A DNA stretch of 36,689 nucleotides from Candidatus Onthovicinus excrementipullorum (GTDB lineage: Bacteria; Bacillota; Clostridia; Oscillospirales; Acutalibacteraceae): positions 1 through 36,689 of the forward strand of contig DVHG01000027.1 of NCBI GenBank assembly GCA_018712345.1. The letters are read 5' to 3'. Within the stretch, counting starts at the first letter, position 1. Every line of letters begins with the position of its first letter. The notes beneath the pieces are model-generated. The model saw only the letters and a list, made by a program, of their open reading frames with translations, did not search any database and had not been told where the DNA came from. Shown piece by piece: positions 24,537-32,894 of the stretch. The position numbers and the translations under genes were made by a program.

Positions 24537-24565
24537 TTGACTTCTTATAAGATCTCGCTTAAAAT
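24537..24565 (+). promoter_or_regulatory. Sigma-A promoter of the cation transporter gene
   Basis: TTGACT at 24537-24542 and TAAAAT at 24560-24565 are 17 bases apart. The start codon lies 28 bp further. The stretch between the terminator and the promoter is AT-rich without other features. Confidence 0.75.
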
Positions 24566-24592
24566 AGCAGTATTCGGAAGGGATTTGAGAGA

Positions 24593-25486
24593 ATGAAAAA
24601 GGCACGCTGTTCCCCGATTCTGCTTGTTGCGATCGGGGTCAACTTTATCCTTTTTACCGTAAAACTCTATATTGGTCTGCGCACAAACAGCCTGTGCATC
24701 TACACAGACGCCATGAATAACCTCGCCGATACGTTGTCGGCGGGGATCGGTTTTTGCGGCCTGCTTTTTGTCGCCGGCCGGGCCACCGCACGCTTCCCCT
24801 TCGGCTTTGGGCGGCTGGAGTTTCTGACGGGATTACTCATGGCGCTGCTCATGACTGCCGCGGGCTGTTCGTTTGCCTATAACTCTCTGGAACGGTTTTT
24901 TGCCCCCGTGCCGGTCTGGTTTTCCACAAAGTACGCGGGGATCATCGCCGTCACCTGCCTTGTCAAGCTGGCGATGGGCTTTCTGTTTCACATCTACCGC
25001 AAGCGCAAGGACGCCTCCTCCGTCATCCGGACGCTGGAGCTCGACTCATTCATGGATTTTGCCGTCACACTGGCCGCGCTGATCTCCTTCAGCCTGACCA
25101 ACTATATCAATTTTGCCATTGACTCCGTGGTTGGTCTGGTGATCAGCATTGCCATCGCCGCGGCCGGGATCCGGCTGATCCTGTCCTCCGCCGGGAAGCT
25201 GATCGGCGAGGCGCAGCCGCAGCTGGAAGAGAAGATCCGCACCTGCATCCAGGATGCCGGAGCCCAGGCCGTCTCCCTGCGCATCCACAACTATGGGCAG
25301 GGCGTCAATTTTGCCGAGCTCACTCTGGCAAAGGCACCGCACATGAACACTGCGGATGCAGAATGCATCTGTATGAATATCAAAAGGCGGCTTGTGGAGG
25401 AGCTTTTGATCCGCGCAACCGTCGAATGGAGGGAGAATTATGGAGAGAGAGAGGAAAAAGACAGGCAGGGGCCGGAAGGCCGGTAA
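24593..25486 (+). CDS. Cation diffusion facilitator family transporter
   Basis: The 297-residue product is a CDF metal-ion/proton antiporter with six membrane helices (about residues 8-200) and a short cytoplasmic domain (about 205-280). The metal-site helices read TDAMNNLADTLSAGIG (helix 2) and ELDSFMDFAVTLAALI (helix 5), giving Asp/Asn and Asp/Asp pairs; the usual His of zinc-specific members is absent, which fits members of the Mn/Fe type, though the specificity is an inference. The cytoplasmic domain contains VSLRIHNYGQGVNFAELTL. The last 47 bases overlap the next gene in another frame, so its final 15 residues, hydrophilic and charged, may have arisen by extension. GGAAGGG lies upstream of the ATG. 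Confidence 0.9.
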   Translation: MKKARCSPILLVAIGVNFILFTVKLYIGLRTNSLCIYTDAMNNLADTLSAGIGFCGLLFVAGRATARFPFGFGRLEFLTGLLMALLMTAAGCSFAYNSLERFFAPVPVWFSTKYAGIIAVTCLVKLAMGFLFHIYRKRKDASSVIRTLELDSFMDFAVTLAALISFSLTNYINFAIDSVVGLVISIAIAAAGIRLILSSAGKLIGEAQPQLEEKIRTCIQDAGAQAVSLRIHNYGQGVNFAELTLAKAPHMNTADAECICMNIKRRLVEELLIRATVEWRENYGEREEKDRQGPEGR

Positions 25487-26750
25487 GATCGTCCTCGGAA
25501 TCTTTCTGGGGATTGTGCTGCTGCTCACCGCCGTGGGGCTGATCGGCATGCTGGTCTCCTACATTGGCAACAAGGCCAATCTGGAGCTTGCCCGCTCCTT
25601 TTCCGCGGTGGAAAATCCGGATGCCGTTATCCCGAAGCTGGATGAGGACGGTTACTGGACTTTCACCACGGACCGCGAGCTGAAGATTCTTCAGCTCACG
25701 GACGTACATATCGGCGGCGGATGGATGTCCATCAACAAGGACGCCATGGCGATCAACGCCGTCGCCTCCATGGTCACGGCGGAAAAGCCGGACCTCGTCA
25801 TTGTCACCGGCGATGTCTCCTACCCCGTACCGTTCCAGGCGGGGACGTTTAACAACAGGAACGGCGCCGAGATCTTTGCCGCGCTGATGGAGACGCTGGG
25901 CGTCCCATGGACGCTCACCTACGGCAACCACGATACGGAGGCCTACAGCTATTACAGCCGGGAGGAACTCTCCGACTTCTATGAGAGCGCGGAGCTGGAG
26001 CACTGCCTGTTCCAGCGCGGGCCGGATGATGTGGATGGATATGGCAACTCCATTATTAAAGTAAAAAACTCCCAGGGGCTGATCACTCAGGCCATTTTCC
26101 TGATGGACTCCCACTCCTATGTCGATAACGACTACTTCGGTATCCTGTGGAAATATGATAATATTCATGACAACCAGATTGAGTGGTACCGGGAGCGGGT
26201 AGAGGCCCTCAGTGCCCAGAACAGCGCAGTGCTGGATACTCTGGAGCCCGCCTCCCTGCCGGCGGAGCGCGAAAAGTATGAGACGGTCCGCTCCTTGGTA
26301 TTCTTCCACATCCCGCTGGAGGAGTATAAGCTTGCATGGAATGAATACGTTGAAAACGGCTATCAGGACAATCAGGATATCCAGTACCGGTACGGGACGG
26401 TCGGTGAGTCCGGCGGGGTGATCTGTACAGGAATCCACAGTGACAACTTCTTTGAGGCCATGGAGGAGATCGGCAGTACACAGGGCGTCTTTGTCGGTCA
26501 CGATCACCTGAACAACTTCTCACTGGACTACAGGGGGATCCGCCTGACCTACGGGTACAGTATCGATTATCTGGCCTACTTTGGGATCTACAAACTGGGA
26601 TCCCAGCGCGGGTGCACGGTAATTGAAGTCTCCCCGGATACCGGCTTTGACTGCCATGGTGAAAACTACTATCAGGATAAGTACCAGATCCTCGCCGACG
26701 GCACCCGGAAGGAGGACGTCACCATGCAGGTGCTGGGCGCGGAGGAATAA
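25440..26750 (+). CDS. Membrane-anchored metallophosphoesterase
   Basis: The 436-residue product has a basic N-terminus, one membrane helix at about residues 17-42 and an extracellular calcineurin-like phosphoesterase domain. Metal motifs are complete: TDVHIGGGW (D88, H90), VIVTGDVSYP, LTYGNHDTEAYSYY, FFHIPLEEYKLAW and VFVGHDHLNNFSLDYRG. The order and size fit the larger bacterial family of Ser/Thr-phosphatase-like or purple acid phosphatase-like enzymes. The ATG with GGAGGGAGAATT before it lies inside the 3' end of the transporter gene; the 47-base overlap suggests coupled translation. The substrate is unknown. The domain could act on phosphodiesters in the wall or medium. Confidence 0.88.
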   Translation: MERERKKTGRGRKAGKIVLGIFLGIVLLLTAVGLIGMLVSYIGNKANLELARSFSAVENPDAVIPKLDEDGYWTFTTDRELKILQLTDVHIGGGWMSINKDAMAINAVASMVTAEKPDLVIVTGDVSYPVPFQAGTFNNRNGAEIFAALMETLGVPWTLTYGNHDTEAYSYYSREELSDFYESAELEHCLFQRGPDDVDGYGNSIIKVKNSQGLITQAIFLMDSHSYVDNDYFGILWKYDNIHDNQIEWYRERVEALSAQNSAVLDTLEPASLPAEREKYETVRSLVFFHIPLEEYKLAWNEYVENGYQDNQDIQYRYGTVGESGGVICTGIHSDNFFEAMEEIGSTQGVFVGHDHLNNFSLDYRGIRLTYGYSIDYLAYFGIYKLGSQRGCTVIEVSPDTGFDCHGENYYQDKYQILADGTRKEDVTMQVLGAEE

Positions 26751-26792
26751 GCGATTTTTACACGGAAGTCACAGAGTGCGATCTGATCAAAT

Positions 26793-26828
26793 TGCGGGCA
26801 CCCGGCGGTGAGTACCCGCAGTTTTATG
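26793..26828 (+). terminator. Possible terminator after the phosphoesterase
   Basis: TGCGGG (26793-26798) and CCCGCA (26815-26820), with inner AC/GT pairs, form a stem with a loop, followed by GTTTTAT. It lies 43 bp after the stop. The 26751-26969 gap has no gene; it holds this hairpin and the stronger one at 26913-26941. Confidence 0.45.
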
Positions 26829-26912
26829 GCCGGGAATTTAACGCAGCACCAGCGCGGAGTTCTGCTTATTTTGGGGGAAGCATTGTACGACATATAATAT
26901 CGCCATACGAAA

Positions 26913-26955
26913 GGGCCGTGCGGTTCAAAGCCGCACGGCCCAATGTTTATTTTAT
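26913..26955. terminator. Bidirectional terminator before the HtrA gene end
   Basis: An 11-bp perfect stem GGGCCGTGCGG / CCGCACGGCCC (26913-26923, 26931-26941) with a 7-base loop lies 29 bp after the HtrA stop (minus strand). T-rich stretches follow on the plus strand (TTTATTTTATTT) and TTTC on the minus strand. Confidence 0.75.
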
Positions 26956-26969
26956 TTGAAATCCGGGAA

Positions 26970-28478
26970 TCAGAACGGCCAGTTAAAACCACCAAAGCCG
27001 TTGCCGGAATCCTGTCCGCTCTGCGAGGAACCGGACGAATAGACCGTATCGCCTCTATCCTCTACCAGAGTAATCTCGACCTGTTCCCGCTGAATTTCAT
27101 AGTTTGCGGACACTCGGCAGACCGTCAGCGTCAGCTTATCGCCCACGCTTGCACTGTCCACCACCTCACGCAGGGAGTCAGAGGTCTCCAGATCCTTGCC
27201 GTTGACCTGGGTGATAATATCACCCGGCTGGATATCCGTACCGGAGAACGAGCTGTTCTGCGCGATGGAGCTGATCACGATGGATCCCTTGGGAAGATCG
27301 GCAATCTGCGCGATCACCGCATAGGTGGAGTTGGAATAGACCGACGTGTACTGAATGCCGAGCATCGGACGTCCGGGTACATAGCCGTTGGCAATGATGG
27401 ACTCGGCGACCGATTTGGCCGTCGCAATTGGGACGGCAAAGCCCATTCCCTCAAACGAATCATCCGCGATCTTGGAGGAATTGATCCCGATCACCTGGCC
27501 ATACTCGTTGACAAGCGCGCCGCCGGAGTTGCCGGAGTTGATCGCCGCCGTATGCTGAATGCACACCTGCGTATAGCCGAGCTCACTGTTGACCGGGCGG
27601 TCAATCGCGGAGACAATCCCCTCCGTAAAGGAGCCGTAGAAGGAAGTGCCGCCCGGGTTGCCGATCGCATAGACGTCATTGCCCACCTGAAGCTGGGTGG
27701 AATCGCCGAACTCCGCAGCCGTAAAGCCGGTGGCCTTCACACGTACGACGCCAATATCCGTGCGGTTATCATAGCCGACGATCTCCGCATCGTACTGGGT
27801 CTCGTCCTCCAGCTGGACGACCGCATTGGTAAAGTCATCGAGCATATGCGCGCAGGTGAGGAAGTACGTATACGTATGGGTGCTGTCCTCCCCCATGACC
27901 ACCCCGGAGCCGGATGCAGAAGTCGTATTGTTATATGTCAGAATCGCGACGACCGAGGGCTTGACCTTGGCCGCAATCTGCTCCGGTGTCAGGGGGCCGG
28001 AAGAGGGAATATCCTCCACATTAATCTGCGGCGTCTCCTGCGTCTCCATGGATACATCACCCGCATCGTCACTACGGAACGCCAGGTAGAAAGCGCCGCC
28101 GATCCCGCAGGCCACAACCGCCACACACAGGATGACGATCAGGGCAATCTTCCAGCCCGCCAGCTTTTTCCCGGGCTTTTTCTGCTTGGGGGGCTGGGGC
28201 GGAACGGCGCCGGGATTCGGCTGACCGCCCACAGGAGCCGTCCCCGGCGCCCGGCTGCGGTCAAAGGCATTGTACTGATACTGCCCGCTGACCGGCTGCT
28301 GGCCCTGATACGGCGCACCGGCATAGTGATAGGCCCCATTAACCGGCTGCTGATAGGCGCCGCTCTGCGGACGGCTTTCCCCCTGCTCCATAGAGGAGTG
28401 CGGCTGATATCCGCCCTGCTGACCACCTGAAGACGGCTGCACAGTGCCGCCAGGAATGTTGTTGTTGGAATCACTCAT
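26970..28478 (-). CDS. HtrA/DegP-like serine protease with PDZ domain
   Basis: The 502-residue product has a long Gly/Gln/Pro-rich cytoplasmic N-terminus (residues 1-105, many QPxxGxY repeats), a membrane helix at about 108-132, a trypsin-like S1C protease domain at about 170-370 and a PDZ domain at about 375-480. The catalytic triad is visible as H211 (FLTCAHMLDD), D241 (DNRTDIGVV) and S318 (NSGNSGGALV). Such proteases handle misfolded or stress-damaged exported proteins on the outer face of the membrane. The start was placed at the ATG at 28478, with AAGGAGG nine bases upstream; an upstream in-frame ATG would precede that site. It follows the kinase gene on the same strand after 131 bp with its own promoter-like region. 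Confidence 0.93.
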   Translation of the reverse strand: MSDSNNNIPGGTVQPSSGGQQGGYQPHSSMEQGESRPQSGAYQQPVNGAYHYAGAPYQGQQPVSGQYQYNAFDRSRAPGTAPVGGQPNPGAVPPQPPKQKKPGKKLAGWKIALIVILCVAVVACGIGGAFYLAFRSDDAGDVSMETQETPQINVEDIPSSGPLTPEQIAAKVKPSVVAILTYNNTTSASGSGVVMGEDSTHTYTYFLTCAHMLDDFTNAVVQLEDETQYDAEIVGYDNRTDIGVVRVKATGFTAAEFGDSTQLQVGNDVYAIGNPGGTSFYGSFTEGIVSAIDRPVNSELGYTQVCIQHTAAINSGNSGGALVNEYGQVIGINSSKIADDSFEGMGFAVPIATAKSVAESIIANGYVPGRPMLGIQYTSVYSNSTYAVIAQIADLPKGSIVISSIAQNSSFSGTDIQPGDIITQVNGKDLETSDSLREVVDSASVGDKLTLTVCRVSANYEIQREQVEITLVEDRGDTVYSSGSSQSGQDSGNGFGGFNWPF

Positions 28479-28553
28479 GGTATATGTCCTCCTTGATATC
28501 GAAAACATCGGGCGTTTACACGCCGACCGTGATTATTATCATACGCGCGGTAT

Positions 28554-28593
28554 TTTATATGGAATTGGAAACATTGTTAACAAAGTTTAAACA
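28554..28593 (-). promoter_or_regulatory. Promoter-like region with direct repeats before htrA
   Basis: On the minus strand TGTTTA-AACTT-TGTTAA (28577-28593) is a pair of half-sites 11 bp apart, close to the WalR/PhoP-type consensus TGTWAH-N5-TGTWAH (one mismatch in the first half). A third TGTTTC follows at 28568-28573. The second half overlaps a -35 (TTGTTA, 28578-28583); a TATAAA lies 18 bases on (28554-28559). This could be where the neighbouring response regulator acts. The assignment is by resemblance only. Confidence 0.4.
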
Positions 28594-28609
28594 TCCTTTT
28601 CTATTTCCA

Positions 28610-30124
28610 TTACGCGCCACTGCGGCCGCTGAAATTGGCCGGGAGCCAGAAGGCGAACTCCGTATATTGGCCCATCTCACTTTTGACGGCGATCTGCCCG
28701 CCGTGCAGCTCGACGATGCTCTTGACGATATACAGGCCCAGGCCTGCGCCCTTGGCATCGATACTGCGGGATTTGTCCACCTTATAGAAGCGTTCAAACA
28801 CGCGACTGATCTCATCGGGCGGGATCCCCTCCCCGGAATTGCGGATGGCAACGATCACCCTTGTATTGTCGGCAATTGCGGAGACGCTTATACAGCCATG
28901 CTCCGGTGTAAATTTCACAGCATTGTCCACAAGGTTGTAGATCACCTGATGGATCAGATCCTGATCGGCCTCCACAAAGACGCTGTCGATCTTATCCAGA
29001 CCGGCTACCTCCACCTTTTTATCACTGAGCGCTTTCTCAAAATTGAGCATCACCTGAAAAATCTGACGTGAGATATCATAGCGCTGGGGATTGAGCTTGA
29101 GCTCACCCGATTCAATTTTGGACATATTGAGCATAGTAACAACCAGGCGGGAGAGACGCTTGACCTCATCGGAGACGATTCCGAGATAGTAGGCCTCCTT
29201 TTCCTTGGGGATTGTCCCGTCCCGGATGCCGTCGATAAATCCGCCGATGGTGGTCATCGGAGTCTTGAGCTCATGTGACACATTGGCCACAAAGCTGCGG
29301 CGGGACGCCTCCAGTATACCAAGATCCCGCGCCATCGCGTTGAATCCCTCCTCCAGCTCAGTCAGCTCATCGTTCCCAGTGACCGGCACACGGTAGGTGA
29401 AATCCCCCTTGGCATAGCTTTGCGTCGCTCGCGACATTTCGCGCAGGGGATGCACAATATTGTACGTGAGCACATAGACGCCCATAGCGGCCAGCGCCAG
29501 AGAAAAGATGCCGCAGAGAACAAAAATCCGCACAAAGTCTCCGAGGAACGGGCTGAACATCTCCGACAGATCCTCAAGCGCACAGACATACCCTGCGGTG
29601 ACGGGCGAGTCCGACATCACGACAGGCACCACAACGGTTATTCTCTCTTTTTCCAGGGCGCCGGACAGTCTCGTGCGTCCACTGTATTCGCCATAGGTAT
29701 CCGTCTTCTCCAGCACATCCTCCGGAAGGCGGAAATTTTGGTAGTGTTCGCAGTCCGGCAGCGGGGAGGAACTGCGTGATCCATGACGGCAAATGACAAC
29801 CTGACCGTCCTGATCGCAGATGAACACATCAGCCGTCAGGTTGGAGGAAAGCAGGGAGAGCGTTCCCGTCATCACCTGCTCCACACCCACATCCTCAAAA
29901 TCGACACGCTCCCGGTTGAGAGCGGTCAGGCTGGAGGCGACGGAGCGCGCATTGGCGCTGAGCAGCTCTGTCTGAGAGGTATTGATATAATTGTAAAAAG
30001 AGAATCCCATTGCGATCCCCATTACGAGCCCCGTGATGAGGATGATGGAAAAAATCACGAGGAAATACCGGGTAAACAGATTTTTAGCCCCTTTTTTCAT
30101 CGTGCTGTCCGCTCTGTCACTCAT
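28610..30124 (-). CDS. Sensor histidine kinase
   Basis: The 504-residue product is a membrane histidine kinase: helix 1 at about 18-42, an extracytoplasmic sensor domain at about 43-195, helix 2 at about 197-222, HAMP linker (to about 275), HisKA with phospho-acceptor H284 (FVANVSHELKTPMTTIGG), and HATPase_c with N box VIYNLVDNAVKF, G1/F boxes GEGIPPDEISRVFERFYK and G2 GAGLGLYIVKS. The sensor domain has a PAS-like or dCache-like length but no Cys or His cluster that would hint at a ligand; no PAS domain is seen after the HAMP, so it is not a plain WalK. It begins five bases after the response-regulator gene, so the pair is cotranscribed. The signal is unknown; cell-envelope stress is likely from the HtrA context. 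Confidence 0.93.
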   Translation of the reverse strand: MSDRADSTMKKGAKNLFTRYFLVIFSIILITGLVMGIAMGFSFYNYINTSQTELLSANARSVASSLTALNRERVDFEDVGVEQVMTGTLSLLSSNLTADVFICDQDGQVVICRHGSRSSSPLPDCEHYQNFRLPEDVLEKTDTYGEYSGRTRLSGALEKERITVVVPVVMSDSPVTAGYVCALEDLSEMFSPFLGDFVRIFVLCGIFSLALAAMGVYVLTYNIVHPLREMSRATQSYAKGDFTYRVPVTGNDELTELEEGFNAMARDLGILEASRRSFVANVSHELKTPMTTIGGFIDGIRDGTIPKEKEAYYLGIVSDEVKRLSRLVVTMLNMSKIESGELKLNPQRYDISRQIFQVMLNFEKALSDKKVEVAGLDKIDSVFVEADQDLIHQVIYNLVDNAVKFTPEHGCISVSAIADNTRVIVAIRNSGEGIPPDEISRVFERFYKVDKSRSIDAKGAGLGLYIVKSIVELHGGQIAVKSEMGQYTEFAFWLPANFSGRSGA

Positions 30125-30129
30125 GGCTG

Positions 30130-30819
30130 TCAGTCTTTCGTCTCAAATTTATAGCCCACGCCCCATACCGTCTTGAGCGCCCATTTATCCGAAACGCCCT
30201 CCAGCTTTTCACGCAGGCGCTTGATATGTACGTCCACCGTCCGCGAATCCCCGTAATAGTCAAAGCCCCACACCTCGTCCAGGAGCTGATCGCGGGTGAA
30301 CACGCGGTTCGGATTGCTCGCCAGATGGTAGAGCAGTTCAAGCTCCTTGGGCGGTGTGTCCACGATCTTCCCATCGACCTTCAGCTCATAATTGGTCAAG
30401 TTGACCACAAGCTTATCGTACCGCACCTCCTTGACCGCATCGCCCTGCCCGGCGGAAGTGCGGCGCAGAACAGCCTTGACGCGTGCCACGACCTCCTTTG
30501 CATCAAAGGGCTTGACAACGTAGTCATCCGCCCCCAGCTCCAGACCCAGGATCTTATCAAAGGTCTCCCCTTTTGCCGTGAGCATGATAATCGGCTTATC
30601 AGAGTTCTTGCGGATCTCCCGGCACACCTGCCAGCCATCGAGCTTGGGGAGCATGATATCCAGCAGGACCATATCGGGGCTTTCGGCCGCAAACATCTCC
30701 ACGGCCTTCACGCCGTCGTTGGCAATCACCACGTTAAAATCTTCCTTCTCCAGATACAAGCGCAGCAGCTCGCAGATATTCTTATCATCGTCCACGATGA
30801 GGATCTTTCCGTCGGCCAT
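30130..30819 (-). CDS. OmpR-family response regulator
   Basis: The 229-residue product has a receiver domain (1-120) with acidic pocket DDD at 10-12, phosphorylation site D54 (VLLDIMLPKLDGWQ) and the conserved Lys in DDYVVKPFD, then a winged-helix DNA-binding domain (about 130-227) with TPPKELELLYHLASNP and RVFTRDQLLDEVWG. This is the OmpR/PhoB type and it partners with the kinase encoded directly downstream. GGAGTGA lies seven bases before the ATG. The promoter was not clearly resolved; a TACAAT with a poor -35 lies in the 30820-31018 gap shared with the divergent xpt gene. Confidence 0.93.
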   Translation of the reverse strand: MADGKILIVDDDKNICELLRLYLEKEDFNVVIANDGVKAVEMFAAESPDMVLLDIMLPKLDGWQVCREIRKNSDKPIIMLTAKGETFDKILGLELGADDYVVKPFDAKEVVARVKAVLRRTSAGQGDAVKEVRYDKLVVNLTNYELKVDGKIVDTPPKELELLYHLASNPNRVFTRDQLLDEVWGFDYYGDSRTVDVHIKRLREKLEGVSDKWALKTVWGVGYKFETKD

Positions 30820-31018
30820 TTTAAATCACTCCGTTCCCCGCCTGTTGGCGGAATCATAGAATCATAGATAGTTTTATTGTAACACAGAAAAAGCAGTTTT
30901 GGAACCGTTTTATCCCACTTTTTCATGTCGGTGCGCATCTTTTCTCCACAGCATAAGAAGCGATTGGAAGCAGAACTGTCAAATTTGAAAATATTGTGAA
31001 CAACCGGGGTGAAAACGA

Positions 31019-31047
31019 TTGCTATATAACGAAAAATCATGTATAAT
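31019..31047 (+). promoter_or_regulatory. Sigma-A promoter of the purine salvage operon
   Basis: TTGCTA at 31019-31024 and a perfect TATAAT at 31042-31047 are 17 bases apart. The predicted transcript starts only about 30 bases before the xpt start codon, too short for a riboswitch. Confidence 0.75.
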
Positions 31048-31085
31048 GACTTTATCATTTATTTTGTAAAGCTGGTGTGATAAGT

Positions 31086-31670
31086 TTGCAATCGCTTGAA
31101 CGGCGGATCGCGGAGGATGGTCACGTGATCGGCAGCGACATTCTGAAGGTGGACATGTTCCTGAACCATCAGATCGACGTAAAGCTGCTCAATGATATTG
31201 GCAAGGAGTTCCGCCGCGTTTTCAGCGGGATCCGGCCGGATAAAATTCTGACCATTGAGGCGTCCGGGATCGGAATCGCCTGTATCGCGGCACAGTACTT
31301 TGACAATATCCCCGTTGTGTTCGCAAAAAAGGGTGCGCACCGCAATGTGGGTTCTAACCTCTATTACAGCGACGTCTTCTCCTACACCAAAGGGGTCACC
31401 TGCACCATCGGTGTATCAAAGGACTATCTGCACGCGGGGGAAAAGATTCTCATTATAGATGATTTTCTGGCCAAGGGCGGCGCCGTGCTCGGACTGAAGG
31501 ATATCATTGAGCAGGCCGGTGCACAGCTGTGCGGCGTGGGGATCGTGATTGAGAAGGGCTTTCAGGACGGCGGAGAAAAGCTCCGCCGCATGGGGATCAA
31601 CGTTCAGTCACTGGCGGTTGTCCAGTCCATGAGGGATGGAAAAATTTCCTTTGGAAAGGGCAGCCGTTAA
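31086..31670 (+). CDS. xpt: Xanthine phosphoribosyltransferase
   Basis: The 194-residue product closely matches Bacillus Xpt, which makes xanthosine monophosphate from xanthine and phosphoribosyl pyrophosphate. Family features are the start (MQSLERRIAEDGHVIG), DILKVDMFLNHQID, the active-site EASGIGIA and VFAKKG loops, the PRPP-binding ILIIDDFLAKGGA at about 120 and the C-terminal KISFGKG. The start is uncertain: TTG at 31086 gives exactly the usual length and N-terminus and has GGTGTGA upstream; a GTG at 31077 would add three residues. It opens the operon with the nucleoside ABC transporter; the next gene follows after 21 bp. Confidence 0.92.
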   Translation: MQSLERRIAEDGHVIGSDILKVDMFLNHQIDVKLLNDIGKEFRRVFSGIRPDKILTIEASGIGIACIAAQYFDNIPVVFAKKGAHRNVGSNLYYSDVFSYTKGVTCTIGVSKDYLHAGEKILIIDDFLAKGGAVLGLKDIIEQAGAQLCGVGIVIEKGFQDGGEKLRRMGINVQSLAVVQSMRDGKISFGKGSR

Positions 31671-31691
31671 AATAAAAAGGAGGAATTCAAA

Positions 31692-32858
31692 GTGAAGAAA
31701 TGGTCCAAAATTCTGGCGCTCACCCTGTCCGCTGCGATGCTTGTATGCTCTTTTGCGGCATGCACCAACACCGGCGGCGGCACGGATGAGAGCAACAACG
31801 GTGCGCAGGCTCAGGCGATGCCCGCCGTAGCAAAAGCCGATCTAAAAATCGGTGTCATCCACATCACCGATCCCGCGGAGGGCTCCGGCTTCACCTATGC
31901 TCAGGATCAGGGAATCGAGGAGATGAAGAAGAACCTCGGCCTGGAGGACAGCCAGATCATCCGTAAGATCAACATCAGCGACACAGACGCGGCCGCTACC
32001 CGTACGGCCATTGAGGAGTGTATTGAAGAGGGCTGTCAGGTCATCTTCGGCACCAGCTACAACTACATGAACGTCATGAAGGAGCTGGCCGACAAGTACC
32101 CGGATGTCATCTTCTCTCACTGCTCCGGGAATATCAACAACGGCAAAAACATGAACAACTACTTTGGCGCGATCTATGAAGCCCGCTATCTGACGGGGAT
32201 CGCGGCCGGTATGAAGACTGAGAGCAATAAAATCGGCTTTGTGGCTGCCATGGGCGTTGAAAACTCCGAAGTCACCGGCGGCATCAATGCCTTTACCCTT
32301 GGTGTCAAGTCCGTCAACCCTGAGGCACAGGTTTATGTTAAGGTAACCGGACAGTGGTATGATCCCACCGCCGAGGCGCAGGCCGCTCAGGCTCTGCTTG
32401 ACATGGGCTGTGACGTGATCGCTCAGCACTGTGACTCCGCCGTCCCGCAGACCACGGCTCAGGATGCCGGCAAGTGGGGCTGCGGCTACAACTCCGACAT
32501 GACGGAGCAGGCCCCCAACGGCCATCTGACCGCACCGATCTGGCACTGGGGCGTTTACTACACCAAGGCTGTCCAGCAGGTCATTGACGGCACTTGGACT
32601 GCCACCAATTACTTTGGCGGCCTGGGCGACGGTCTGGTAGACATCTCCCCGCTGAACACCGCCGTCGCGGCGCCTGGCACGCAGGAGAAGATCGATGAGG
32701 CCCGCGCGCAGATTGAGGCCGGTACGCTGAAGGTCTTCGCCGGTCCGCTGAAGGACAACCAGGGCACCGAGAAGGTTGCGGCCGGCAGCGAGATGTCCGT
32801 TGAGGATATCACCCAGCACTTCACCTGGTATGTTGAGGGTGTCGTTGCGGACGCCTGA
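31692..32858 (+). CDS. BMP-family nucleoside-binding lipoprotein
   Basis: The 388-residue product has a lipoprotein signal peptide with lipobox SFAAC (Cys24) and then a periplasmic-binding-protein type 1 fold of the BMP (basic membrane protein/PnrA) family. Characteristic strings are IGVIHITDPAEGSGFTYA after the linker, FGTSYNYMNVMKELADKYPD, NYFGAIYEARYLTGIAAGM and the hinge-region WYDPTAEAQAAQALLDMGCD. In Treponema PnrA and Bacillus NupN these proteins capture purine nucleosides for an ABC importer; the following ATPase and two permeases and the preceding xpt support that here. AAAAGGAGG precedes the GTG start (31692), with usual spacing. Confidence 0.93.
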   Translation: MKKWSKILALTLSAAMLVCSFAACTNTGGGTDESNNGAQAQAMPAVAKADLKIGVIHITDPAEGSGFTYAQDQGIEEMKKNLGLEDSQIIRKINISDTDAAATRTAIEECIEEGCQVIFGTSYNYMNVMKELADKYPDVIFSHCSGNINNGKNMNNYFGAIYEARYLTGIAAGMKTESNKIGFVAAMGVENSEVTGGINAFTLGVKSVNPEAQVYVKVTGQWYDPTAEAQAAQALLDMGCDVIAQHCDSAVPQTTAQDAGKWGCGYNSDMTEQAPNGHLTAPIWHWGVYYTKAVQQVIDGTWTATNYFGGLGDGLVDISPLNTAVAAPGTQEKIDEARAQIEAGTLKVFAGPLKDNQGTEKVAAGSEMSVEDITQHFTWYVEGVVADA

Positions 32859-32894
32859 TCGGATCCATAAAACATTACAGGATAGGTGATAGCG

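Noticed and set aside
26943-28430. 495-codon open frame opposite the HtrA gene
   Set aside because: The HtrA catalytic triad and PDZ domain are encoded on the minus strand; this frame is a shadow.
30870-31076. Purine riboswitch before xpt
   Set aside because: The promoter lies about 30 bases before the start codon and no purine aptamer core was found in the upstream sequence.
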